Of a stretch of DNA of 64,000 nt, positions 53,417 to 62,445 are shown piece by piece. Below the pieces are notes generated by a model. It saw nothing but the letters and a program-made list of their open reading frames with translations. It was not told where the DNA came from and did no database searches. The number at the start of each line of letters is the position of its first letter. Positions within the stretch are counted from its first letter, which is position 1. Location of the stretch: the NCBI RefSeq assembly GCF_027925245.1, contig NZ_BSDP01000001.1, positions 2,108,001 to 2,172,000 on the forward strand. The letters are read 5' to 3'. This DNA comes from Agromyces rhizosphaerae (GTDB lineage: Bacteria; Actinomycetota; Actinomycetes; Actinomycetales; Microbacteriaceae). The translations under genes and the position numbers were made by a program.

Positions 53417-54292
53417 TCAGCCGAGCGTCTCGACCCGTGAGCGCGCGTCGCCGATCGCGTCGTCGATGCCGTCGGCCGCGTCCTCGGCGGCGTCGCCGTC
53501 GCCCGCGATCACGGCCTCCGCGAGGCGGTCGATCTCCGCGCCGATCGCGTCGAGGTCGGACTCCCAGACCCCGGCGAGCTCGTCGGGGGTGCCGATCGCG
53601 CGCAACTCGTCGAGCCGCACCGCGAGCCGAACGGTCTCGGTGACGAGCCGGGCGAAGCGCGCGTCCTCGATGTCCTTCTCCAGGGCATCGATGTCGCGTT
53701 CCATCCGGTCGAGCCTGCGCTCCGCCTCGCGGGCGAACGCCACCGGGTCGACCGGTTCGGCGGGCTCTGCCGGCGCGGCCTCCGGTTCGGGTTCGCCCGC
53801 ACCCGGCTCCGTTCCCGCGTCGGCGCCGCCCGCGGCGTCGGACCCGTCGGCATCCGAACCCGCGCCCTCGTCGGCCGCATCGACGCCCGCGGCCGAACCG
53901 GCGGAGCCGTCGGAACCCGCGGTCAGCAGCGCTGCCGTCGTGATCCCGCCGACCAGCAGCACGGCCGCGATCACGGCCGCCGCGACGAGCCACCAGCGTG
54001 TGCGCGACTCGCCCGCGCCGGCGTCCGGCTCCGGGTGCGCGGTGCCGGCCGGTGGCGCCTGCGCCGGGGGCTCCGCGAACACCTCGGTCGGCTGGTCGTC
54101 GGGCACGGCCGACGCCGGCCCGGCGAGCACCTCGGTCGGGTGGTCGTCGAGCACCGCCGTCGGGTGAGCTCCCTCAGCCGTGCGGGCCTCGGTGCGGTCG
54201 GTCCAGGCCGCGCCGTCCCAGTAGCGGCGCCTGGTCGCGTCGTCGGGGTCGTCGTACCATCCCGCCGGTGCGGAGGGGGGTGGAGTGCGCAC
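53417..54292 (-). CDS. DUF2510 single-pass membrane protein
   Basis: A 291-residue protein. The N-terminus APAGWYDDPDDATRRRYWDGAAWTDR is the DUF2510 motif common in actinobacterial envelope proteins (core GWYDDPDD and RYWDGAAWTD). Three short repeats of DDHPTEVLAGP/DDQPTEVFAEP follow. One membrane helix lies at about 100-125. A low-complexity Gly/Ala/Asp/Glu segment then leads to a coiled-coil-like C-terminal domain (about 185-290; DRMERDIDALEKDIEDARF). The function is unknown. The start is GTG 54292 with no strong ribosome site. Confidence 0.78.
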   Translation of the reverse strand: MRTPPPSAPAGWYDDPDDATRRRYWDGAAWTDRTEARTAEGAHPTAVLDDHPTEVLAGPASAVPDDQPTEVFAEPPAQAPPAGTAHPEPDAGAGESRTRWWLVAAAVIAAVLLVGGITTAALLTAGSDGSAGSAAGVDAADEGAGSDADGSDAAGGADAGTEPGAGEPEPEAAPAEPAEPVDPVAFAREAERRLDRMERDIDALEKDIEDARFARLVTETVRLAVRLDELRAIGTPDELAGVWESDLDAIGAEIDRLAEAVIAGDGDAAEDAADGIDDAIGDARSRVETLG

Positions 54293-54456
54293 GGCACCAG
54301 CCTAGGTCCGCGGCCCGGGCCGCGGACCGGGCGGAGCTTCATCCACAGGTCCGAGGCGACCCTTGTCGCGACCTCCCGCCTCTGGGACAGTTGACCCACT
54401 CATGACGGCGGACGAGGTCGACCGTCGGCGCCACGACCGCGAGGAGCATCCGCCCC

Positions 54457-55728
54457 ATGACGTCCACCCCCGGTACCGAGACCGCGCTGTTCGGCGCACC
54501 CCGCGAGCGCGTCGGCGGCGGCTGGATCGCGGCGTTCGCCACCGCCTGGCTCGGGCTCTGGATGGCCCAGCTCACGCCCGTGCAGCTGCTGCTGCCGACG
54601 CAGGTCGACGCGCTCATCGCGACCGACACCTGGCAGGACAGCGTGCTCGCGTTCGGCATCGTGTCGGGCATCTCCTCGGTCGCCGCGATCATCGCGTACC
54701 CCGTGACGGGCGCGCTCAGCGACCGCACCACCTCGCGGTTCGGCCGGCGCCGGCCGTGGATCGCGGGCGGCGCGCTGCTGTTCGCCGCGGCGCTCGTCGC
54801 CCTGGGCGTGCAGGACACGATCGTGGGCGTCGCGATCTGCTGGTCGCTCGCGATCACCGGGTTCTGCGCGCTGTCGGCCGCGCTCACCGCGATGATCTCC
54901 GACCAGGTGCCCGTGTTCCAGCGCGGCCTCGTCTCGGGCGTGATCTCGGCGCCGCAGGGCGTCGGCATCATCGCGGGCATCCTGCTCGTGACGACCCTCT
55001 TCACGGGCGCGATCGCCGGGTACGCGGCGCTCGCGGTGCTGCTGCTGGTGCTCGTCGCGCCGTTCCTGCTGCTCGTGCCCGACGCGGTGCTGCCCCGCAC
55101 CGAGCGCCGCCCGTTCACGTTCGTGGGTATGCTGCAGGGGTTCTGGGTGAGCCCCCGGCGGTACCCGGACTTCGGCTGGACGCTGCTCAGCCGCGTGCTG
55201 GTCAACGTCGGCAACGCGATCATCACGGGCCTGCTGCTCTACTTCCTGATCTACGGCTACGGCGACACCCCGGCCCAGGCGGAGGACGACCTGCTGCTGC
55301 TCACGCTCGTCTACACCGCCAGCTCGATCACGGCCGCGCTCGTCGGCGGGCGCCTCTCCGATCGGTTCGCGAGGCGGAAGCCGTTCGTGCTCGCCGCGGC
55401 GGCGCTGCAGGCCGCGGGCGCGCTGATCCTGCTGGTGTCGACCGACTTCGCGGTCATCGTGCTCGCGGGCGCGGTGCTCGGCGCGGGCTACGGATGCTTC
55501 CTCGCGGTCGACCAGGCACTGGCGACGCAGGTGCTGCCCGACGAGCACTCGCGCGGCAAGGACCTCGGCATCATGAACATCGCGTCGGTCGTGCCGCAGG
55601 CGATCGGCCCGATGATCGGCGCGCTGATCGTGACCGCAGCTGGCGGGTTCTGGGCCCTGTTCATCGCGTCGGGCGTGATCGCGACCCTCGGCGCGCTCGC
55701 CGTGCTGCCGATCCGCATCGCCCGCTGA
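54457..55728 (+). CDS. MFS transporter, glycoside/sucrose-type
   Basis: A 12-helix major facilitator, 423 residues. The loop 2-3 motif reads GALSDRTTSRFGRRRPWIAGG and the second half has GGRLSDRFARRKPFVL. The FGRRRPWI version is common in sugar-transporting GPH and sucrose-type carriers, so a glycoside or sugar may be the substrate, coupled to protons. GAGGAG lies ten bases before ATG 54457. It is convergent with the next MFS gene, nine bases away. The exact substrate and direction are unknown. Confidence 0.83.
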   Translation: MTSTPGTETALFGAPRERVGGGWIAAFATAWLGLWMAQLTPVQLLLPTQVDALIATDTWQDSVLAFGIVSGISSVAAIIAYPVTGALSDRTTSRFGRRRPWIAGGALLFAAALVALGVQDTIVGVAICWSLAITGFCALSAALTAMISDQVPVFQRGLVSGVISAPQGVGIIAGILLVTTLFTGAIAGYAALAVLLLVLVAPFLLLVPDAVLPRTERRPFTFVGMLQGFWVSPRRYPDFGWTLLSRVLVNVGNAIITGLLLYFLIYGYGDTPAQAEDDLLLLTLVYTASSITAALVGGRLSDRFARRKPFVLAAAALQAAGALILLVSTDFAVIVLAGAVLGAGYGCFLAVDQALATQVLPDEHSRGKDLGIMNIASVVPQAIGPMIGALIVTAAGGFWALFIASGVIATLGALAVLPIRIAR

Positions 55729-55736
55729 GCGACCCG

Positions 55737-57053
55737 TCAGTCGCCGGCGTCGCCGCCCCGCGGCGCCCGGGGCGGGCGCGGCCGGTCGAGGCCGAGCAGC
55801 AGCCTGGTGCGCCGCCGCTCGACCACGATGCCCGTGATGCCGATCGCCCAGAGCGGCACCTGGGTGAGGAACGCGATGCGGAACGCCTCGAGGCTGTAGG
55901 TGTCGGGCGTGCCCGCACCCTGCAGGTCCATCGCGACGCCGATCGCGAGGATCGCCGCGAGCCCGGCGATGAAGCCGCCCGCGTTGATGATGCCGGTCGC
56001 GGTGCTGAGCCGATGGCTCGGCGTGAACGCACGGGCGTGGTCGAAGGCGACGAGCGAGCCGGGACCGCCGAGCCCGACGACCGTGGCGAGCAGCAGCAGC
56101 AGCCAGATCGGCGCCGCCGTGGGCCACGCGATCACCGCGAGCCAGACCGCGACCTGGGCCCAGACGATGGGCAGCACGAGCATGCGCGAGCGGCGGAACG
56201 GATGCCGGTGGGAGAGCGCCCCGATCACCGGGCCCGCGACCAGCCCGGCGAGGACGATGACCGACATCACGGTCGACGCCGCAGCCGGCGAGAGCCCCTC
56301 GCCCACGGTCAGGAACGGGTAGCCCCAGAGCAGGATGAACGCGTTGACCGACAGCGGCGGCGTGAAGTGCGACCAGAACCCGAGCCGCGTGCCGGGATGC
56401 CGCCAGGACTCGGCGAAGCCCTGGCGCAGGTCCGCGCTGGACACGACCTTCCGCTGCACCTCGACGCCCGGCGGTCGGTCGTTCACGACCGCGAGCATGA
56501 GCACCGCGAAGAGCAGGCAGGTGCCGGCCAGCGCGCCGAAGGCGACGGTCCAGGTCGTGGCGCGCAGCAGCACGGCGAGCGGGATGACCGACACGAGCTG
56601 GCCGAGCTGCCCGATGATGCCCGTGAGCTGCACCACGAGCGGCGCCTGCCGTTCCGGGAACCAGGCGGCCACGACGCGCAGCACCCCTGGGAAGATCGCG
56701 GCGTCGCCGGCGCCGATCAGCACGCGCGCGAGGATCGCCACGCCCACGTCGGTCGCGAACGCCATGATCACCTGGCCGGAGGCCATCACGAGCATTCCGG
56801 CGACCATGACGGGCCTGCTGCCGAAGCGGTCGAGCAGCAGGCCCACGGGCACCTGCATGCCCGAGTAGACGGCGAGCTGGATGACGGCGAACAGCGAGAG
56901 CGTCGAGGCGTCCGCCTCGAATCGCACGGCGGTGTCGACGCCCACCGCTGCGAGCGAGGTGCGGTTCGTGACCGCGAGCACGTACGCGCCCACGCCGACC
57001 GCCCAGACGAACCACAGCCACCAGCGGTGGACGGTGGGGGGTGCAGTGGTCAC
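55737..57053 (-). CDS. MFS transporter, nitrate/sugar-phosphate-like group
   Basis: A 12-helix major facilitator, 438 residues. It contains GLLLDRFGSRPVMVAG after helix 2 and RVLIGAGDAAIFPGVLRVVAAWFPERQ (core GAGDAAIFPGVLRVV) after helix 4, a pattern of anion/organophosphate or nitrate-type carriers. GTG 57053 with GAAGG upstream is preferred as start because upstream codons are not conserved in character. The gene is divergent from the YtrA-type regulator. The substrate is not known. Confidence 0.82.
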   Translation of the reverse strand: MTTAPPTVHRWWLWFVWAVGVGAYVLAVTNRTSLAAVGVDTAVRFEADASTLSLFAVIQLAVYSGMQVPVGLLLDRFGSRPVMVAGMLVMASGQVIMAFATDVGVAILARVLIGAGDAAIFPGVLRVVAAWFPERQAPLVVQLTGIIGQLGQLVSVIPLAVLLRATTWTVAFGALAGTCLLFAVLMLAVVNDRPPGVEVQRKVVSSADLRQGFAESWRHPGTRLGFWSHFTPPLSVNAFILLWGYPFLTVGEGLSPAAASTVMSVIVLAGLVAGPVIGALSHRHPFRRSRMLVLPIVWAQVAVWLAVIAWPTAAPIWLLLLLATVVGLGGPGSLVAFDHARAFTPSHRLSTATGIINAGGFIAGLAAILAIGVAMDLQGAGTPDTYSLEAFRIAFLTQVPLWAIGITGIVVERRRTRLLLGLDRPRPPRAPRGGDAGD

Positions 57054-57148
57054 GGTGCCTTCACGGGTGCGCAGCGGGCGGGTCGCGTCGCCGCGGTGCG
57101 CCGCGAGTCCCAGCGTAGACGGCCCGGAGGACTCGGCACTTGTTCTAG

Positions 57149-57173
57149 TTGTAACCAAACAATGTGCTAGCGT
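57149..57173 (+). promoter_or_regulatory. Extended -10 and operator-like repeat for a leaderless GntR gene
   Basis: TGCTAGCGT (57165-57173) fits an extended -10 element seven bases before ATG 57180, so the transcript probably begins at or next to the start codon. Overlapping it upstream is the inverted repeat TTGT-AACCAA-ACAA (57149-57162), flanked by CTAG on both sides, a plausible site for autoregulation by the encoded repressor. Confidence 0.4.
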
Positions 57174-57179
57174 GGGGCC

Positions 57180-57530
57180 ATGCTCATCCGCATCGATCCC
57201 GGCAGCGAGGTGCCCCTGTTCGCCCAGGTCGCCGCCTCGGTGCGCGCCGAGGTCGCGGCGGGCCGCGCGCAGGCGGGCGACCGCCTGCCGGCCGCCCGCG
57301 ACGTCGCCGACTCGCTCGACATCAACCTGCACACCGTGCTGCGCGCCTACCAGGACCTGCGCGACGAGGGGCTCGTCGACCTCCGGCGCGGGCGCGGCGC
57401 GGTGCTCACGCCCGCCGCCGCGGGGCTCGCCGAGCTCCGCGACGACATCGCCCGACTCGCCGAGCGCGCCCGTGCGCTCGGGCTCAGCCCCGACGCGCTC
57501 GCGTCCCTCGTGAAGGAGGCCCTCCGATGA
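57180..57530 (+). CDS. YtrA-subfamily GntR regulator
   Basis: A short 116-residue repressor with a winged helix at about 8-75 (PLFAQVAASVRAEVAAGRAQ, DVADSLDINLHTVLRAYQDLRDEGLV in part) and a short helical dimerisation tail. The length and missing ligand domain place it in the YtrA subfamily, whose genes usually precede the transporter or membrane protein they control. It overlaps the DUF1648 gene by four bases, so it probably regulates that pair. Confidence 0.9.
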   Translation: MLIRIDPGSEVPLFAQVAASVRAEVAAGRAQAGDRLPAARDVADSLDINLHTVLRAYQDLRDEGLVDLRRGRGAVLTPAAAGLAELRDDIARLAERARALGLSPDALASLVKEALR

Positions 57531-58540
57531 CCACGCCACAGGCGATCCGCCCCGAGATGAGCGCGTCGATGCGACGTGCACGCAGCCGGCTCCTCGTGGT
57601 CACCATCGCCGTCCCTGCCGTGCTGGTCGCGGTCGCCGTCGCCCTGCAGCTGACCTGGCTGCCCGAGCTGCCGGAGATCGTCGCCACGCACTGGAGCGGC
57701 AGCGAGCCCGACGCGTTCGGCCCGGCCTGGACCTATCCGGCGCTCACGGTCGCGATCGGGCTGGGCGTGCCCGCACTGCTCGCCGCGGTCACGGTGCCGC
57801 AGGCCGCGCCCGACGGCTTCGGCACGATCACGCGCCTGCTCGGCGCCCTCATGCTCGGCCTGGCCACGCTGATCACGGTGTCCATGACCTGGGCCGTGGC
57901 CATGCAGCGCGGCCTCGACGACGCGGCGGATGCCACGGGCATCGGCCTCCCGCTGCTGGCCGCCGCCGCTGCGGGCGTCGTCGCCGGCGTCGTCGCGTGG
58001 TTCGTGCAGCCCGCGACCGAGCTCCCGGAGCCCGAGGTGGAGCCGGGCGCGCCGATCGAGCTCGAGCCGGGGGAGCGCGCGGTCTGGGTGCGCACGACGA
58101 CGGTGGCGACGCCCGCGCTGGTCGCGATCATCGCGGCGATCGTGCTCGTGGTCGGCCTCGCCGCCATCCTGGGCGTGACCAGCGGCGCGCGCACCTGGGC
58201 GCTCTGGATCGCGGCCGGGGCCATGGCGCTCGCCGCGACCACCCTCGCCTTCCGGGTGCGGGTCGACGCGACCGGCGTCACCGCCCGCTCGCTGCTCGGC
58301 CTCCTCCGGTTCCGCGTGCCGATCGAGCAGGTGCGACGCGCCGAGGTCGTGCAGGTGCGCGCGATGGCCGAGTTCGGCGGCATCGGGGTGCGACTCGCGC
58401 CCCAGGGGAGGTTCGGCATCGTGCTGCACAGCGGCACCGCGTTGCAGGTGCATCGCGAGGGCGGGCGCATCTTCACGGTGACGGTGGAGGACGCCGCCAC
58501 GGCCGCGGGCCTGCTCTCGGCGCTGCAGCGCGCCCGCTAG
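57527..58540 (+). CDS. DUF1648 membrane protein
   Basis: A 337-residue membrane protein with about seven helices. Near residue 45 the LPEIVATHWSGSEPDAFGP segment is the DUF1648 motif (usually P-x-H-W). A cytoplasmic or outer segment of about 35 acidic residues separates two membrane halves. The C-terminal soluble part (about 255-337) resembles a PH-like domain (VRRAEVVQVRAMAEFGGIGVR in part). It is coupled to the YtrA regulator. The function is unknown; relatives occur with GntR regulators in many actinobacteria and firmicutes. Confidence 0.8.
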   Translation: MTTPQAIRPEMSASMRRARSRLLVVTIAVPAVLVAVAVALQLTWLPELPEIVATHWSGSEPDAFGPAWTYPALTVAIGLGVPALLAAVTVPQAAPDGFGTITRLLGALMLGLATLITVSMTWAVAMQRGLDDAADATGIGLPLLAAAAAGVVAGVVAWFVQPATELPEPEVEPGAPIELEPGERAVWVRTTTVATPALVAIIAAIVLVVGLAAILGVTSGARTWALWIAAGAMALAATTLAFRVRVDATGVTARSLLGLLRFRVPIEQVRRAEVVQVRAMAEFGGIGVRLAPQGRFGIVLHSGTALQVHREGGRIFTVTVEDAATAAGLLSALQRAR

Positions 58541-58589
58541 GCCCGGGTCGCTTCCGGCCGCTGGCCGCCGCGGCTGCCGGCAGCGGAGC

Positions 58590-59555
58590 TCAGACCCAGC
58601 CGCGGCGCACGGCCTCGGCGCCGAGCTGGATGCGGGTGCCGACGCCCGCGGCGTCCATGAGCGCGGCGATGCGACGCTGCACCGTGCGCACGGAGATGCC
58701 GAGCTCGGCCGCCGCGGCGGCATCCGTCAGCCCCAGCAGCAGCAGTCGCAGCAGGTCGGTGTCGGTGCAGGAGTCGTCGCCCGAGCGGAGCTCGCCCTCG
58801 CTGGTCACGGTCGTCGCGAGCCGCCAGTGCTGCTCGAACGCCGCGACGACGAGGTCGAGCAGCGCGCCCGCGTGCAGCAGCAGGGCGGTCGGCTCCTCCG
58901 CGCCGTCGGCCGACGGCGTCCAGAGCAGCGCGCTCGAGCGGTCGCTCACGACGAGGCGCGCGGGCAGGCGGCCGGTGGCGCGGATCTCCTCCCCGATGCG
59001 GGCCGAGGTGCGGGCGGTGCCGACGATGCCGAGCCGCTCGAGCACCGTGGTCTCGACCAGCACGCGGTAGCGCACGCCGCGCGCGAGCGCCCGCGTCTCC
59101 TCGACGTTCTCGCCCGGCCCGCGGAGCATGCTGTCGTCGCGCACGAACAGGTCGATCGAGGTCGCCGCGGCGGCCTGCAGCTGCGAGACCCGCTGGCGGA
59201 TCGCGGTGCGCCCGAACACCCGCTCGACCACGTCGCCGTCGCTCGTGCGGGCCGAGCTCGCGCGGTACAGCTCGCTCAGTTGCACCAGCGCCTCGTGCGC
59301 GGCGGTGAGCCCGCGCTCGTGCTCGAGCAGCAGCGGCCGCAGCGCGATCGAGGGAGGTGAGGCGACGAGGCACTCGCGGTCCGTGGCACGCCGGGCGACG
59401 AGTCCGCCCTGCTCGAGCGCGTCGATCACCTGCGGGAGGTCGACGCCCGCGAGTTCGGGGTGCTCGGCGAGGTCGGCGACACGGGTCGCGGGCTCGGCGA
59501 GGATCGCGCGGTAGACGGCGGTGTGCGAGGCGTCCAGGCCGATGACGTCCAGCAT
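58590..59555 (-). CDS. TrmB/LuxR-type transcriptional regulator
   Basis: A 321-residue regulator. The N-terminal segment (about 1-65; SHTAVYRAILAEPATRVADLA, DALEQGGLVARR) resembles a TrmB-type winged helix. The middle has a phospholipase-D-like or TrmB effector-like region. The C-terminus carries a LuxR-type helix-turn-helix: TDTDLLRLLLLGLTDAAAAAELG and SVRTVQRRIAALMDAAGV (in part). This double DNA-binding layout is common in Streptomyces-type regulators. ATG 59555 has GAGGAGG seven bases upstream. Target genes are unknown. Confidence 0.85.
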   Translation of the reverse strand: MLDVIGLDASHTAVYRAILAEPATRVADLAEHPELAGVDLPQVIDALEQGGLVARRATDRECLVASPPSIALRPLLLEHERGLTAAHEALVQLSELYRASSARTSDGDVVERVFGRTAIRQRVSQLQAAAATSIDLFVRDDSMLRGPGENVEETRALARGVRYRVLVETTVLERLGIVGTARTSARIGEEIRATGRLPARLVVSDRSSALLWTPSADGAEEPTALLLHAGALLDLVVAAFEQHWRLATTVTSEGELRSGDDSCTDTDLLRLLLLGLTDAAAAAELGISVRTVQRRIAALMDAAGVGTRIQLGAEAVRRGWV

Positions 59556-59671
59556 CGGGCCGCCTCCTCGCACTCGCTCGCCGACAGGGTCACGCCATGG
59601 CGGGTCGTGGCCATGGCGTTTCTCCGCCACACCTTACCGGCATCGGGCGTGCGAGTCTGTCACCAAGCCCT

Positions 59672-59745
59672 GAACCGAACCCGATGGTCGTTCCCCCCGA
59701 CGAAAGCCCCGTGCGCCATCGGCCGTTCCCCCCAACGGCCGCAGA
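59672..59745 (+). ncRNA. 6C small RNA
   Basis: A candidate 6C RNA, a small RNA class of actinobacteria defined by two hairpins each with about six unpaired cytosines. Here TCGT/ACGA (59688-59691 with 59700-59703) closes a loop of six C, enclosed by GATGG/CCATC (59683-59687 with 59716-59720). The second hairpin is GGCCGTT/AACGGCC (59721-59727 with 59734-59740) with a loop of exactly six C. A strong terminator follows at 59782-59831. It fills a 291-base gap between two minus-strand genes. Work in mycobacteria and corynebacteria links 6C to pairing with G-rich mRNA regions. Exact ends are not known. Confidence 0.72.
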
Positions 59746-59781
59746 AGTGTGACGGCTGTACCGTCGGTTCCAGACGGGGCT

Positions 59782-59831
59782 CCCGTGGCCGCCGCCGCAG
59801 GTTGATCCTCCGGCCGGCGGCCACGGGCTTT
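59782..59831 (+). terminator. Terminator of the 6C RNA, also facing msrA
   Basis: CCCGTGGCCGCCG (59782-59794) pairs perfectly with CGGCGGCCACGGG (59815-59827) around a 20-base loop, followed on the plus strand by CTTTCCCCC. It ends the 6C transcript and, read on the minus strand, lies 19 bases after the msrA stop. A smaller GACGG/CCGTC hairpin stands at 59751-59765. Confidence 0.7.
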
Positions 59832-59846
59832 CCCCCGAGAGGGCGC

Positions 59847-60401
59847 CTACGACGCGGCGTGCGCGTCGCGCTTCGGCAGCACCCAGCCGGGCCGCGCGAA
59901 GTGGCAGGTGTACCCGTTGGGGTACCGCTCGAGGTAGTCCTGGTGCTCGGGCTCGGCCTCCCAGAACGGGCCGGCGTCGGCGACCTCGGTGACGACCTTG
60001 CCCGGCCAGAGGCCCGACGCGTCGACGTCCTCGATCGTGTCGATCGCGGTGTCGTGCTGCGCGGCCGACGTCGGGTAGATCGCCGACCGGTAGCTGCGGC
60101 CGAGGTCGTTGCCCTGGCGGTTCCTCGTCGTCGGGTCGTGGATCTGGAAGAAGAACTCCAGCAGCTCGCGGTACGACGTGCGCGTCGGGTCGAACACGAT
60201 CTCGATCGCCTCGGCGTGGTCGCCGTGGTTGCGGTAGGTCGCGTGGTCGACCTCGCCGCCGGAGTAGCCGACGCGCGTCGTCAGCACGCCCGGGCGGCGG
60301 CGGATGAGGTCCTGCATGCCCCAGAAGCATCCGCCCGCGAGCACCGCGGTCTCGGCGCCGGGGATGGTGGTCAGCTCGCCGGGAGCGGGGGTGGTGGTCA
60401 T
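59847..60401 (-). CDS. msrA: Peptide methionine (S)-S-oxide reductase MsrA
   Basis: A cytoplasmic repair enzyme, 184 residues, that reduces the S form of methionine sulfoxide in proteins. The active-site GCFWG is at 24-28 with C25 as catalytic residue. [24 protein letters not shown] (core GYSGG and HAEAIE), FFQIHDPT and [13 protein letters not shown] are all standard. The ATG overlaps the msrB stop (ATGA), so both repair enzymes are made together. Confidence 0.96.
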   Translation of the reverse strand: MTTTPAPGELTTIPGAETAVLAGGCFWGMQDLIRRRPGVLTTRVGYSGGEVDHATYRNHGDHAEAIEIVFDPTRTSYRELLEFFFQIHDPTTRNRQGNDLGRSYRSAIYPTSAAQHDTAIDTIEDVDASGLWPGKVVTEVADAGPFWEAEPEHQDYLERYPNGYTCHFARPGWVLPKRDAHAAS

Positions 60402-60919
60402 GATGCGTCCTCCTTCTCGGACATCTCAATGGTCGCATCCGTCGGCCGGTCGGGCGCGGCCGAGTCGTCATCGGGCGACCCGAACAGGGCGCAGTACTCG
60501 CCGTAGCCGGCCGCCTCGAGCTCGGAGACCGGGACGAACCGCAGCGCGGCCGAGTTGATGCAGTAGCGCAGGCCGCCGGCATCCGTCGGCCCGTCGTCGA
60601 AGACGTGCCCCAGGTGGCTGTCGGCGCCCGCCGAGCGCACCTCGACGCGCTTCATGAAGAACGAGCGGTCGACCTTCTCGGTCACCGACGCGTCGTGGAT
60701 CGGCCGGGTGAAGCTCGGCCAGCCCGACCGGCTGTCGTACTTGTGGGTGGAGGCGAACAGCGGCTCGCCCGACACGACGTCGACGTAGATGCCGTCCTCG
60801 TGGTGGTTCCAGAACTCGTTGCGGAAGGCGGGCTCGGTGCCCTCCTCCTGGGTGACCTTCCGCTGGAGCGGGGTGAGGCGCTCGATCGCCTCGGGGGTGC
60901 TGCGGTACTCGGGGGACAT
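60398..60919 (-). CDS. msrB: Peptide methionine (R)-S-oxide reductase MsrB
   Basis: The R-stereospecific partner enzyme, 173 residues. The catalytic Cys is C120 in [11 protein letters not shown]. The resolving cysteine seen in CGWPSF of many homologues is Ser here (SGWPSF, 66-71), and the two zinc-binding CxxC pairs are absent, so this is the zinc-free type. A 35-residue acidic C-terminal tail is unusual and probably disordered. ATG 60919 has AAGGAGGA upstream. It is first in a two-gene operon with msrA. Confidence 0.95.
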   Translation of the reverse strand: MSPEYRSTPEAIERLTPLQRKVTQEEGTEPAFRNEFWNHHEDGIYVDVVSGEPLFASTHKYDSRSGWPSFTRPIHDASVTEKVDRSFFMKRVEVRSAGADSHLGHVFDDGPTDAGGLRYCINSAALRFVPVSELEAAGYGEYCALFGSPDDDSAAPDRPTDATIEMSEKEDAS

Positions 60920-61093
60920 CCGGTTCCTCCTTCGCGGGCGCCGCCGGCTGCGACGCCGGTGCCTGCCGATGATTCGGCGACATCAGGGAGAACGGATGCG
61001 GGTGCGAGGCTGTTCCGCCGAAGCTGGGAGCGGGCTGCGAGTTGCCGGCCGCATCGGGTGGCGCAGGGGCGAGGGCGAGCGGATGCGGCCGAG

Positions 61094-61501
61094 TCAGCCG
61101 CGCTGCACCCGCCCGACGTACCACCAGCGGCCCTGCTCGCGCACGAACCCGCTGCGCTCGTGCAGGCTGCCGCGCTCGTCGTCGCTGCGGTGGTACGCGG
61201 TGAACTCGACCACGCCCTGCGAGTCGAGCGGGCCGCCGCCGACGGTCTCCTCGATGTCGAGGCGGTACCAGCGCTCGCGCGGGTCGAGGCCGATGACGTC
61301 GGGGCGGGAGCGCGGGTGCCACGTGGCCGACAGGTACTCGCCGTCGTGCACCGCGAACGCCGAGTAGCGCGACCGCATGAGCGCGAGCGCCGTGGGGGCG
61401 ACGCGCTCGCCGCGGTGCAACGGCCCGCAGCACTCGCCGTAGGTCAGCCCGCTGAGGCAGGGGCAGCGTGCGTCGTCGGGCAGCGGGGTCGTGGCGGTCA
61501 C
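61094..61501 (-). CDS. YchJ family (UPF0225) SEC-C motif protein
   Basis: A 135-residue protein with an N-terminal zinc-binding SEC-C type motif CPCLSGLTYGECCGPLH and a following NTF2-like YchJ domain (LMRSRYSAFAVHDGEYLSATWH in part; VVEFTAYHR; HERSGFVREQGRWWYV). The family is widespread and its role is uncertain, perhaps in zinc-dependent protein contact. GTG 61501 has GGAGG upstream. The 174-base gap before msrB contains no gene that I can support. Confidence 0.88.
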   Translation of the reverse strand: MTATTPLPDDARCPCLSGLTYGECCGPLHRGERVAPTALALMRSRYSAFAVHDGEYLSATWHPRSRPDVIGLDPRERWYRLDIEETVGGGPLDSQGVVEFTAYHRSDDERGSLHERSGFVREQGRWWYVGRVQRG

Positions 61502-61524
61502 GCCTCCAGTATGCGCAGCGCGCG

Positions 61525-62379
61525 TCACGCGGCCCGCCGGAGCGTCTCGACGAGCGGCGTGGTCCGACGCCCGATGAGTCGGGCGAGCGTGCCGTCGGCG
61601 TCGGCGAGCGCGCCGTCGCGGATGCTCGCCTCGAGTGCGGCCACGAACCCGGCCGCGCCTTCGCCGGCCCCGGCCTCCAGGAGGGCCGCGCTGCGCTCGT
61701 CGCTGCTGAGGCGCACGTACTCGACGTCGCGGCCCAGCACCTCGGCGTACGCGGCGGCGAGTTCCTCGAAGGTCCACGCGTGGTCGCCCGCGAGCTCGTA
61801 GGTCTCACCGAGGTGGCCCTCCTCGAGCAGCACGACGGCGGCGGCCTCGGCGTAGTCGGCCCGGGGCGCGCTCGCGATGCGGCCGTCGCCGACGGACGAG
61901 ACGACCGTGCCCGACTCGGCGGCCACGGCGAGGTCGCGGGTGTAGTTCTCGGAGTACCAGTTGTTGCGCAGGATCACCGCGGGCACCCCGGACTCGGCGA
62001 TCGCCTCCTCGGTCGCGCGGTGGTCGGGCGCGAGGGGCAGATCGCTGTCGGCGACGTGCGGCGCGCTCGTGTAGACGAGCTTGCCCACGCCCGCTGCGGC
62101 GGCGGCGTCGATGACGTTGCGATGCTGGGCCACGCGCGCACCGAGTTCCGTTCCGGAGACCAGGAGCAGCGCGTCGATCCCCTCGAGCGCTGGGGCCAGG
62201 GTCTCGGGGTCGGCGTAGTCGAAGCGCACGACGCGGATGCCCCGCTCCGCGAGCGCGTCGAGGTCGGAGGGCGTCCGCGCGCCGGCGACGATGCCGGCCG
62301 GGTCCGCGCCTCGGGCGAGCAGCGCATCGATGACGAGGGCGCCGAGGTGGCCGGTGGCGCCGGTGACGAGGATGGTCAT
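61525..62379 (-). CDS. NAD(P)H-binding atypical SDR, QorB/NmrA-like
   Basis: A 284-residue atypical short-chain reductase with TGATGHLG at the start (residues 6-13) and no Ser-Tyr-Lys triad in the usual place. KLVYTSAPHVADSD, VILRNNWYSENYT and YELAGDHAWTFEELA match NAD(P)H:quinone oxidoreductase QorB-like proteins, which may reduce quinones or act as redox sensors. AAGGACC lies before ATG 62379. It is probably monocistronic, behind the hairpin at 62446-62501. Confidence 0.87.
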   Translation of the reverse strand: MTILVTGATGHLGALVIDALLARGADPAGIVAGARTPSDLDALAERGIRVVRFDYADPETLAPALEGIDALLLVSGTELGARVAQHRNVIDAAAAAGVGKLVYTSAPHVADSDLPLAPDHRATEEAIAESGVPAVILRNNWYSENYTRDLAVAAESGTVVSSVGDGRIASAPRADYAEAAAVVLLEEGHLGETYELAGDHAWTFEELAAAYAEVLGRDVEYVRLSSDERSAALLEAGAGEGAAGFVAALEASIRDGALADADGTLARLIGRRTTPLVETLRRAA

Positions 62380-62445
62380 GGGGGTCCTTCCGCTGGGGTC
62401 TCCCTCCACAACCCGGGCCGGTCCGGGATCCTTCCCGCCTCGCGC

